Positions 1 to 5,271 of a stretch of 5,271 nucleotides of DNA are shown in pieces. The first letter of the stretch is position 1, and each line of letters starts with the position of its first letter. The notes below the pieces were generated by a model, which was not told the DNA's origin, ran no database searches, and saw nothing but the letters and a program-made list of their open reading frames with translations. Made by a program: the position numbers and the translations under genes. Source of the DNA: Bacillota bacterium (GTDB lineage: Bacteria; Bacillota_E; RBS10-35; JAJYVN01); the NCBI GenBank assembly GCA_021846605.1, contig JAJZWQ010000194.1, forward strand, positions 1-5,271. Direction: 5' to 3'.

Positions 1-1
1 G

Positions 2-520
2 CTGCTCGCGGCCGTCGGCACCGCCCTGGGGGCGGGGGATCCCGACGCCGTCGCGGACGCCGTCCGCCAGTTGGCGCGCCGGGCGTCGGGCGAGTCGGCG
101 CCCGCGGCCGAGGCCCTAGTGCTGGCCAGCCGTGAGTCACACCGCCGAGAGATCATCCCGCTGCTGGTGGCCCTGCTCGGACACCGCTCAAAAGCGGTGT
201 CCGCAGCGGCTGCGCTGGCGCTCAACGACCTCGGGGCCCCTGGACTCCGCTCGGCCTGGGAGGCCCTCGGCGAGCATGCCGAATTGCGCGCGGGCTGCGT
301 GGCGTTCCTCACCGGACACCCCGATTGGCTCTTCGAACGCCTTCTGGACACGTTCGTCACGGCCGGGGCACCGTCGGTCGTCCGCTATCGCGACCTCTGG
401 CAGCAGCCGGGGATCCAGCACCGGCTCACACTGCTGGAGGGCGGGTCCGACGCCGTCAACCGCCTGCGCGCCCACACGATCCGCGAGTTGCTCAGCGGCA
501 ACGGCAACCGGGTCGCCTGA
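2..520 (+). CDS. HEAT-repeat-like protein, C-terminal part (5' end outside window)
   Basis: The frame is open from base 2 to a TGA at 518-520 and gives 172 residues with no obligatory start inside the window. A TTG at 71 could be read as a start, but the frame and its amphipathic helical character run through it to the window edge, so I treat the gene as truncated by the window. The protein is Ala/Leu-rich and predicted all-helical. Residues about 50-95 (REIIPLLVALLG, then AVSAAAALALNDLG) have the paired-helix pattern of a HEAT/armadillo repeat, and weaker similar pairs flank it. Such solenoids are usually binding scaffolds; no catalytic motif, signal peptide or membrane helix is visible. The C-terminal helices (RYRDLWQQ, VNRLRAHTIRELL) look like an ordinary end. 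It precedes the CopC/propeller gene by 35 bases, which suggests co-transcription. The partner and function are unknown; assignment to the HEAT class is by pattern only. Confidence 0.75.
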   Translation: MLAAVGTALGAGDPDAVADAVRQLARRASGESAPAAEALVLASRESHRREIIPLLVALLGHRSKAVSAAAALALNDLGAPGLRSAWEALGEHAELRAGCVAFLTGHPDWLFERLLDTFVTAGAPSVVRYRDLWQQPGIQHRLTLLEGGSDAVNRLRAHTIRELLSGNGNRVA

Positions 521-541
521 TCCAATCTCCTGCGAGTGCGC

Positions 542-547
542 GGAAGG
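542..547 (+). promoter_or_regulatory. Ribosome binding site GGAAGG choosing the GTG start at 556
   Basis: GGAAGG lies eight bases upstream of the GTG at 556, an ideal spacing. The alternative in-frame GTG at 547 overlaps this element and would have no usable Shine-Dalgarno. The longer reading from 325 runs through the end of the upstream gene and places an Arg/Pro/Gln-rich, non-homologous stretch before the signal peptide. Confidence 0.65.
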
Positions 548-555
548 TGACGCGT

Positions 556-2922
556 GTGCTCCGTTTCCGCTGGACGTCCCACCGCGCCGCCTTGGCGCTC
601 GCCCTGTTGGTATCCGCATGCCTGGCGGGCCCGACGGCGGGCGCCGCCTCGGCGGCGGCGGGCGTCACCCCGGCCCCGGGCAGCATCGTACGCAGTTCGC
701 CCGCCGAGGTGCGGGTCACCCTCCCCGCCACGGCGCCCGCCGGCAGTGAGCTGCAGGTCCTGGATCCCGCCGGGGTCAATCGCGATGTGGGCGGAACCAC
801 GGTCCAGGGTGCGACGCTCACCGCCCAGCTCCCCGTGCTGGGCGCCGCCACATACACGGTCCTCTGGGAGGCCGGGAGTAACGCTGGCGCGTCCACCTTC
901 ACCGTCTGGAAGGGCGGCGCCCTACCGGCCCGGGCGGCGCGGGCCCAGCAGGGCGGCCCCGGCCCCCACCCCACCCCGCTCGTCGAAGGCCTGCTCCTCG
1001 GCCTGGGTCTGGCCGAGTCCGCGGTCGCGATTGGAGGCCTGCCGTATGGCCGCAGGCGCAGCCTGGGCGCCCAGCGCGCCGCCGGGCTTCTCCTGGCTGG
1101 CGCCGCCACCGGAGCCGCCCTGCTGCATACCGCTGCGGTCGCCGGCGGCCTGGACAAGGGCCAATTGACCTGGGCGGTGCTCATCAGCGGGATCCCCCTG
1201 GCGGCACTGGCGGCCGCGAGCCTGGGTCTGTTGGGCGCGATTTGTGCCCGGGCACCTGCGCTCTCCGGCGGGCTTTCCGCAGCGGCCGCGGTCGCCCTTT
1301 TGGCGGCGATCCCCGCGGCGCGCGCGGGCGGCGTGCCGACCATCGCCGCCGCCCTGACGTCGTTTCTTGGATGGGCGATGTTCGCCGGGGCGTGGCCCCA
1401 CGCCTGGAGAGCCTCCAACGAGCCCGCCCCGGCGATCCGCTGGCTGGGGCTGGCGCTGGCCGTGGCCGCCGGGATCCCGCTCTGGCTCCTGTGGCGGCCG
1501 CTGGCGGGGTGGACGGCGGGCATGGCGGGCGCTGGCGCCGCGGTGGCGCTGTTCGCTGGACGGCCTGGGCGGCGGCACGGGGTGGGACCGCTCCTGGCCA
1601 CCGTCATCGGGATCGTCCCGCTGGTCCTGCTGGCACCGGCCCTGGGGGGGCCGGTGCCCGGGGCGGGCCGGCCGCGCCTGGTGCCGACCACCGCGGTCCC
1701 GCGGCAGGGCGGCGCCGCCGATGTCCACCTGCTCCTGGCCGATCCCACCCCTGGCACCCATGTCCTGGGGGTGGACGCCCCCGGCTCGCACGGGGCGGGG
1801 CTCACCGTGCACCTGCAGTCCCTCGAGTACCCGCAACTACAGGCCAACGCGCGGCTGGTGCGGATCAGGCCAGGCGTCTACGCGACGCAGACGGGCGCGC
1901 TCAGCGTCCCCGGACCATGGACCGCCGCGGTCGCCGGGGCGACGTTCGCGTTCACCCTGAACCGGCCACCGCTGCCGGAGACGTGCCCGCAGGGGTTCAC
2001 CGCGCTGGCGACGGCCGAGGCGACGCTGTCCGGTCCGGTGCGGGCGCTCACCACCGCGGCCGACGACGGCAACGTGGCCCTGGCGGCCACCGCGACCGAA
2101 ATCTTCTCCACCAGTGACGGCGGCCGGCAGTGGCTCCCCGGGGGCAAGCTGGCCGGGGTGACGGCGATCGCCCTGGGACAGCACGGGGAGTGGTTCGCGG
2201 CCACACCCAACGGGGTGGAGCGCAGCCGCGACGGCGGACGGCAGTGGGTGGCCACGGCCGTCCACAGCCAGGCCAGCGCCCTGGACGTCCCGCTCTATCC
2301 GGCCGGACTGGGCATCTGGGCGCTGGCCGCCGGGCGGGTGTATCACCGGCTGTTCCGCGTGCTCTTCGACGCCCCGCGCCCCGGCTGGGTTGTGGTGGGT
2401 TCGGCGCCCAGTGGGGTGACCGCCATGGTGGCCTTCCCAGGCACGTCGGACACGTATGGCGGCACGGGCCTGCTGGTCGCCGGGGCGCAGGGGCTGAGCT
2501 GGAGCGCGGACGGGGGGCAGCGGTGGGTCACGGTCAGCGATCCCCCCGGGCCGGTGACGAGCCTGGCGGCCGGTCCCTCCGGCGTGTGGGCCGGCGGGCC
2601 GACCGGCGTCTCCTTCGCCCCCTCCCCGACCGGCCCCTGGAAGGCCGTGCAGGTCGGCATCGGGACGGACGGGGCCACGGTGGCGGTGGCCGCCAACGGG
2701 ACGGTGGTCGTCGACCTGCAGAACCAGGGCTTGTTCGTCCGGCTGCCGGGCCACCTGACCTGGCGGCGGATCGGCTGCTGGCCACACGCCCTGACGGCTA
2801 TCGCCGGCACCTACCACCCCGGCGGCCCCCCTCAGGACACGTCGGTCAGCGCCTTGGCCTACTGGGGCGACCGGGAGGGAGACATCGTCGCCCTGCTCCC
2901 GGCCGCCAGCGCGCAGGGCTGA
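556..2922 (+). CDS. Membrane fusion protein: CopC-like, CopD-like, YtkA-like and Asp-box beta-propeller domains
   Basis: The GTG start gives 788 residues. Residues 1-35 are an export signal: basic MLRFRWTSHR, hydrophobic ALALALLV, then either a lipobox-like VSAC at 19-22 or a signal-peptidase-I site near ASA-A at 31-34. Residues 36-118 follow the CopC pattern (P-x-x-G-S, S-S-P-A-E-V-R-V-T-L, T-Y-T-V-L-W, T-F-T-V), but the usual N-terminal His and the D-x-H near the end are missing. A Pro/Ala linker leads to about eight membrane helices (roughly 142-160, 173-197, 204-229, 236-255, 262-284, 294-313, 317-335, 343-364), resembling a diverged CopD. Residues about 370-468 resemble the YtkA-like tail of YcnJ-type proteins (VHLQSLEYPQL, then RPGVYATQTGALSVPGPW). 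Residues about 480-785 are a beta-propeller with Asp-boxes at 519-526, 557-564 and 650-657 and a degenerate one near 690-695. With an even helix number both ends should be extracytoplasmic. Copper handling is doubtful; a sensing, adhesion or assembly role is possible but unproven. Confidence 0.8.
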   Translation: MLRFRWTSHRAALALALLVSACLAGPTAGAASAAAGVTPAPGSIVRSSPAEVRVTLPATAPAGSELQVLDPAGVNRDVGGTTVQGATLTAQLPVLGAATYTVLWEAGSNAGASTFTVWKGGALPARAARAQQGGPGPHPTPLVEGLLLGLGLAESAVAIGGLPYGRRRSLGAQRAAGLLLAGAATGAALLHTAAVAGGLDKGQLTWAVLISGIPLAALAAASLGLLGAICARAPALSGGLSAAAAVALLAAIPAARAGGVPTIAAALTSFLGWAMFAGAWPHAWRASNEPAPAIRWLGLALAVAAGIPLWLLWRPLAGWTAGMAGAGAAVALFAGRPGRRHGVGPLLATVIGIVPLVLLAPALGGPVPGAGRPRLVPTTAVPRQGGAADVHLLLADPTPGTHVLGVDAPGSHGAGLTVHLQSLEYPQLQANARLVRIRPGVYATQTGALSVPGPWTAAVAGATFAFTLNRPPLPETCPQGFTALATAEATLSGPVRALTTAADDGNVALAATATEIFSTSDGGRQWLPGGKLAGVTAIALGQHGEWFAATPNGVERSRDGGRQWVATAVHSQASALDVPLYPAGLGIWALAAGRVYHRLFRVLFDAPRPGWVVVGSAPSGVTAMVAFPGTSDTYGGTGLLVAGAQGLSWSADGGQRWVTVSDPPGPVTSLAAGPSGVWAGGPTGVSFAPSPTGPWKAVQVGIGTDGATVAVAANGTVVVDLQNQGLFVRLPGHLTWRRIGCWPHALTAIAGTYHPGGPPQDTSVSALAYWGDREGDIVALLPAASAQG
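2116..2247 (+). repeat. Near-identical 18-base Asp-box repeat in the propeller
   Basis: GACGGCGGCCGGCAGTGG at 2116-2133 recurs as GACGGCGGACGGCAGTGG at 2230-2247, with one mismatch in 18 bases and start points 114 bases (38 codons) apart, about one propeller blade. Both encode DGGRQW in Asp-box motifs. The third Asp-box at 2503-2526 encodes DGGQRW and is more diverged at DNA level. Confidence 0.7.
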
Positions 2923-3075
2923 ATCGCCCGGCACCTCTGACCGGGGTGTGGCCGCGTGCGGCCGGATTCGGCAAAATAGAACGACCGCCCTGACCGGGTC
3001 CGAGGGTTCGGGCCGTGCCGAACATGCGCGTGTCGCTCCGGGGGCAAACCCGGGGCCGAAGGGGCCGGTGAAGGC
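2923..3075 (+). promoter_or_regulatory. Structured intergenic leader upstream of the KimA-like gene
   Basis: This 153-base spacer holds no plausible gene. Visible inverted repeats are GGCCGC/GCGGCC at 2950-2955 and 2958-2963, GTTCGG/CCGAAC at 3006-3011 and 3018-3023, and an eight-pair stem at 3035-3042 with 3049-3056 (one G-U pair) closing a GGCAAA loop. An AT-rich patch, AAAATAGAAC, at 2973-2982 is the only -10-like spot (TAGAAC), with no convincing -35 at the right distance. CTGACCGGG occurs twice, at 2937-2945 and 2990-2998. The 3035-3056 stem ends just before the GAAGGGG at 3058-3064, so it could affect translation. B. subtilis kimA is controlled by a c-di-AMP riboswitch, but I could not match that motif's conserved blocks here. 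Confidence 0.35.
3058..3074 (+). promoter_or_regulatory. Ribosome binding region for the KimA-like gene
   Basis: Two purine-rich candidates precede the ATG at 3076: GAAGGGG at 3058-3064, with 11 bases of spacing, and TGAAGG at 3069-3074, with one base, which is too close. The first is more usable. No earlier start in this frame is better, and the encoded N-terminus aligns with that of KimA, which supports 3076. Confidence 0.45.
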
Positions 3076-4974
3076 ATGGACATCTGGCGCCTCATGATCG
3101 GGCGCCCGCTCAAGCGGAGCGAGGCCGCCCGTGAGGAGATCACCGCTCCCGAGGGCCTGGCGGCGCTCTCCCTGGACGCACTGACCTCCGTGGCCTACGG
3201 CCCGCAGGCCGTGATCCTGGTGCTGCTCGCCGCCGGAACCGGCGCCCTGCGTCTGTTGCTCCCGATCACCGTGGCCATCGTCGGCCTCCTGGCGATCCTC
3301 GTCCTCTCCTACACCCAGGTCATCGACGCCTATCCCGGCGGGGGCGGCGCCTATGCCGTGTCCAAGAGGAACCTGGGCCTGGGCTGGAGCCGGCTGGCCG
3401 CGGCGTCCCTAATCATCGACTACGTGCTCACGGTGGCGGTCTCGGTCGCCGCCGGGGTCGCCTCGCTGACATCCGCCTTCCCGGCGCTACTCCCCGAGAC
3501 CGTGCCGCTCTGCCTTGCCGTGCTCGCCCTGATCACCATCCTGAACCTGCGGGGCGTCGGCGAAAGCGCCCGCGCGTTCCTCCTCCCTACCTTCGTGTTC
3601 ATCGTCGGCCTGCTGCTCATCATCCTGCTCGGCCTGCTCCACGCCGCGGGGGCTCACCCGGCGGTGCTCCACCCAGCGGTGGCGCCCCTGGAGCAAGCCG
3701 TCGGCGTCCTGCTCATCCTCAAGGCCTTTTCGGCCGGATGCAGCGCCCTAACCGGCGTTGAGGCCATCGCCAATGGCGTGCCGATCTTCCAGGAGCCGCG
3801 GGCCGCGCGGGCCAAGCGCACCGAGGTCATGCTCGGGCTCGTCCTCGGCCTGATGCTGCTGGGCCTGGCCGTCCTGGCCCGGCACTTCGCCGTCATCCCG
3901 ACCCTGGGGGCCACCGCCCTCAGCCAGATCATGATCCATGCGGTCGGGCGCGGCTGGCTCTACTACACCGTGGCCATGGCGGTGACGGTCACGCTGGGCC
4001 TGGCCGCCAACACGTCGTTCGGTGGCCTCCCGGTGCTGGCCAGCCTGCTGGCCCGGGACCACTACCTCCCCCACGTCTTCGCCATCCGCGGCGACCGCCT
4101 GGTGTTCCAGTACGGGATCTGGGCCCTGGCGGCCCTCGCCGGCCTCCTGCTGGTGGCCGTCCGCGGCAACACCGACGCCATGATCCCGATGTACGCCATC
4201 GGCGTGTTCACCGGGTTCACCCTGTCCCAGGCGGGATTGGTGGTGCACTGGTGGCGGCAACGCCCGCCGCGCTGGCTGCTGCGCGCGGGGGTGAACGGCC
4301 TGGGATCGGTGGTCACCGGCCTGGCTACCCTCGTGTTTCTGGCGACCAAGTTCACCGAGGGCGCATGGGTGGTCGTCCTGGCCGTTCCGCTGTTCATCGT
4401 GCTCTTCAACCACATTCACCGCTATTACGCGCAACTGCGCGAGGACCTCGCCGTCGAGGGCCCGCCGCCCCACCCGGTGGCCGAGCGCACCCTGGTGATC
4501 GTCCCCGTGCGGGACATCACGCGCCTGACCACCGAGGCCATCTCCGCCGCCACATCGTTCGGGGACGAGGTCGTGGCCGTCACCGTGGAGTTCGCCGAAC
4601 CGGGCGCCGACGCCGAGGTGGTGGCGCAGCGCACGCGGAGCATCGAGGAACGATGGGCCCAGTGGCAGCCGGGCGTCCGGCTGGTGACCCTCTCCTCGCA
4701 GTACCACTCGGTGGTGCGCCCCCTGCTGCGCTTCATCCGTTCCATCGATGGGCGCGCCCAACGGCGGGTCATGGTGCTGATCCCGGAACTTGTGCCGCGC
4801 ACCTTCTGGGAACAGCTGCTGCACAACCAGCTGGGGCTCATCCTCGCGCTGCGCCTGCGCAACCAGGCGAACGTGGTCGTCGGCATGCTGCCCTACCACG
4901 TTCGGAGGGCGGGGGTGACCGCCCCCCCGGCCCCGGGGGACGCCGCAGCCACCCGCGAGCCCGCGCGCCCCTGA
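3076..4974 (+). CDS. kimA: KimA-type potassium importer (APC superfamily, KUP-like)
   Basis: The product has 632 residues, close to the roughly 600 of Bacillus subtilis KimA (formerly YdaO), and resembles it along its whole length. KimA imports K+ in symport with protons as a homodimer in the cytoplasmic membrane and is inhibited by c-di-AMP. About twelve helices occupy residues 30-447. Family blocks visible here are ALSLDALTSVAYG (30-42), AYPGGGGAY (85-93), DYVLTVAVS (115-123), NLRGVGESA (157-165), FSAGCSALTGVEAI (218-231) and YAIGVFTGFTLSQ (373-385). Residues equivalent to the K+-site positions I recall from KimA (D36, Y43, T121, S125, T230, Y377) appear as D34, Y41, T119, S123, T226 and Y373. 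Residues about 468-610 form the cytosolic USP-like domain (TLVIVPVRDITRL, GVRLVTLSSQYHSVVRPL, LLHNQ, MLPYH). A Pro/Ala tail follows at 611-632. An amino-acid permease is the alternative, but the C-terminal domain argues for KimA. Confidence 0.85.
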   Translation: MDIWRLMIGRPLKRSEAAREEITAPEGLAALSLDALTSVAYGPQAVILVLLAAGTGALRLLLPITVAIVGLLAILVLSYTQVIDAYPGGGGAYAVSKRNLGLGWSRLAAASLIIDYVLTVAVSVAAGVASLTSAFPALLPETVPLCLAVLALITILNLRGVGESARAFLLPTFVFIVGLLLIILLGLLHAAGAHPAVLHPAVAPLEQAVGVLLILKAFSAGCSALTGVEAIANGVPIFQEPRAARAKRTEVMLGLVLGLMLLGLAVLARHFAVIPTLGATALSQIMIHAVGRGWLYYTVAMAVTVTLGLAANTSFGGLPVLASLLARDHYLPHVFAIRGDRLVFQYGIWALAALAGLLLVAVRGNTDAMIPMYAIGVFTGFTLSQAGLVVHWWRQRPPRWLLRAGVNGLGSVVTGLATLVFLATKFTEGAWVVVLAVPLFIVLFNHIHRYYAQLREDLAVEGPPPHPVAERTLVIVPVRDITRLTTEAISAATSFGDEVVAVTVEFAEPGADAEVVAQRTRSIEERWAQWQPGVRLVTLSSQYHSVVRPLLRFIRSIDGRAQRRVMVLIPELVPRTFWEQLLHNQLGLILALRLRNQANVVVGMLPYHVRRAGVTAPPAPGDAAATREPARP

Positions 4975-4981
4975 CGGCGCC

Positions 4982-4996
4982 TCGGCGCATCGCCGA
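4982..4996 (+). terminator. Short hairpin just after the KimA-like gene
   Basis: TCGGCG (4982-4987) and CGCCGA (4991-4996) form a perfect six-pair stem with a CAT loop, starting eight bases after the stop codon. No T-run follows, so it is at best a weak or high-GC-style terminator; it could also just stabilise the 3' end. An overlapping alternative pairs GCGC at 4977-4980 with 4985-4988. Confidence 0.3.
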
Positions 4997-5019
4997 CGGC
5001 GGCAGCGGACCTCACCAAG

Positions 5020-5043
5020 GGCCGGGCTGGAGCGGCCCCGGCC
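5020..5043 (+). terminator. GC-rich hairpin, possible terminator
   Basis: GGCCGGG (5020-5026) pairs with CCCGGCC (5037-5043): seven G-C pairs and a ten-base loop, 45 bases after the KimA-like stop. There is no T-tract, so intrinsic termination is uncertain. It is the strongest simple stem in this spacer. Confidence 0.35.
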
Positions 5044-5168
5044 AAGGGGTAGCGCTCATCGCGCCGGGGGGCGGGACCGTGTACCGGTGACACCATCTTT
5101 AGGCCGAAGTTCCAGGACCGGAATCGGCGACAGCCTTGTGCCCGTAGAGGAAGACGCAATTCGCGGCC

Positions 5169-5176
5169 ACATATGT
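5169..5176. promoter_or_regulatory. ACATATGT palindrome, candidate operator half-site or binding site
   Basis: A perfect eight-base AT-rich palindrome lies 24 bases upstream of the putative -35 of the next gene. Such sequences are rare in the surrounding GC-rich DNA. It does not match a regulator consensus that I can name. Confidence 0.25.
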
Positions 5177-5200
5177 AGACAAGAAGGAGCCCGTTGCGGC

Positions 5201-5229
5201 TGGACAAGCCCGCTCGGGGCTGATACGCT
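5201..5229 (+). promoter_or_regulatory. Sigma-70-type promoter with extended -10, possibly giving a leaderless mRNA
   Basis: TGGACA (5201-5206, five of six matches to TTGACA), a 17-base spacer and TACGCT (5224-5229, fits TANNNT) preceded by TGA (TGN extended -10). Position 5236, the A of the ATG, is seven bases past the -10, where transcription would be expected to start. No Shine-Dalgarno lies at normal distance from this ATG. Confidence 0.5.
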
Positions 5230-5235
5230 CTGCTC

Positions 5236-5271
5236 ATGGCAAGACCACGGGGTTCGGTCTACGTCGCCGAG
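5236..5271 (+). CDS. Start of an unidentified gene (3' end outside window)
   Basis: The ATG at 5236 opens a frame without a stop to the window edge, giving MARPRGSVYVAE. The start is chosen because it sits right behind a promoter-like element and there is no competing start with a good ribosome site in the frame. Twelve residues do not allow a family assignment. A basic start followed by RGSVY is seen in some tyrosine recombinases, but this is too short to claim. If transcription starts at the A of the ATG, translation would be leaderless, which is common in Actinomycetota and some other high-GC groups. Confidence 0.45.
   Translation, partial: MARPRGSVYVAE

Larger units (their letters stand above)
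4975..5235. other. Intergenic region between the KimA-like gene and the next gene
   Basis: This 261-base stretch encodes no convincing protein. Its first half is GC-rich with two hairpins. From about 5091 to 5190 the GC content drops to 56% by my count, against above 70% in the genes. That lower-GC part contains an imperfect hairpin at 5103-5128 (GCCGA/TCGGC and TTCC/GGAA with a two-base bulge), an ACATATGT palindrome at 5169-5176 and a Shine-Dalgarno-like AAGAAGGAG at 5181-5189. No tRNA, att core or repeat array was recognised. Confidence 0.6.

Noticed and set aside
325..555. N-terminal extension of the CopC/propeller protein by 77 residues
   Set aside because: It overlaps the end of the HEAT-like gene by about 200 bases, is Arg/Pro-rich without homology, and puts a non-signal stretch before the signal peptide. 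The GTG at 556 has a well-placed ribosome site.
492..1847. Long minus-strand open frame of 451 codons (and similar ones at 922-1836, 1837-2934 and 3748-4899)
   Set aside because: GC-rich codon bias removes stop codons from the opposite strand. The translations are low-complexity Arg/Pro/Ala/Gly-rich, resemble no family, and lie fully under well-supported plus-strand genes.
3024..3071. 15-codon ORF (MRVSLRGQTRGRRGR) ending four bases before the KimA-like start
   Set aside because: The nearest ribosome-like element (GAGGG at 3002-3006) is 17 bases away, and the peptide looks like translated GC-rich leader. Coupling is possible but unsupported.
2923..3075. c-di-AMP (ydaO-yuaA) riboswitch in front of the KimA-like gene
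   Set aside because: A stretch such as GGGGGCAAACCCGGGG is superficially suggestive, but I could not place the other conserved blocks of the motif in order and there is little room. Not claimed without an Infernal scan.
5091..5235. A tRNA gene or attachment site in the lower-GC spacer
   Set aside because: No T-arm (GGTTCGANTCC-like) sequence, no cloverleaf arms and no direct-repeat att core were found on either strand.
4893..5237. Minus-strand ORF of 114 codons reaching back into the KimA-like gene
   Set aside because: It has no ribosome site at its start, overlaps the 3' end of a clear gene by 82 bases, and its composition is not protein-like.
5138..5271. Plus-strand frame from the GTG at 5138, open to the window end in a frame different from the ATG at 5236
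   Set aside because: It uses codons rare in this genome (ATA, AGA, TGT, CAA, GTA) and shows none of the third-position GC bias of the real genes; no ribosome site precedes it.

Overview
This is a very GC-rich window (most of it looks above 70% GC) with three tightly packed plus-strand genes and the first codons of a fourth. The GTG start, the GC-saturated third codon positions and a possible leaderless promoter at the right end fit a high-GC lineage such as Actinomycetota or a high-GC Chloroflexota/Dormibacterota-like group. No marker gene fixes the phylum, so this is only a lean.

Layout, left to right. (1) Positions 2-520: the C-terminal 172 residues of a HEAT-repeat-like alpha-helical protein whose start lies outside the window. 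(2) After 35 bases, 556-2922: a 788-residue envelope protein with an N-terminal signal or lipoprotein peptide, a CopC-like beta domain, about eight membrane helices in CopD-like arrangement, a YtkA/YcnJ-tail-like extracytoplasmic domain, and a C-terminal beta-propeller with three clear Asp-box (BNR) motifs. The CopC-like part lacks the expected copper-binding histidines, so this looks like a copper-protein scaffold put to another use. (3) A 153-base spacer with several potential hairpins, the last one just upstream of the ribosome binding region of the next gene. (4) 3076-4974: a 632-residue APC-superfamily transporter that aligns by eye along its whole length with Bacillus subtilis KimA, a c-di-AMP-inhibited potassium importer, including the potassium-site residues I recall and the cytosolic C-terminal USP-like domain. 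(5) A 261-base spacer of clearly lower GC in its second half (56% in 5091-5190 by my count), with hairpins after kimA, an ACATATGT palindrome and a promoter-like element ending seven bases before an ATG. (6) 5236-5271: the first 12 codons of an unidentified gene, possibly leaderless.

How the genes relate. The HEAT-like gene and the CopC/propeller gene are close enough to be co-transcribed. The transporter has its own leader and may be controlled separately. I see no direct mechanistic link between the CopC/propeller protein and potassium uptake. I found no rRNA, tRNA, CRISPR array or insertion sequence. The most unusual item is the multidomain CopC/CopD/YtkA/propeller fusion with degenerate copper ligands.
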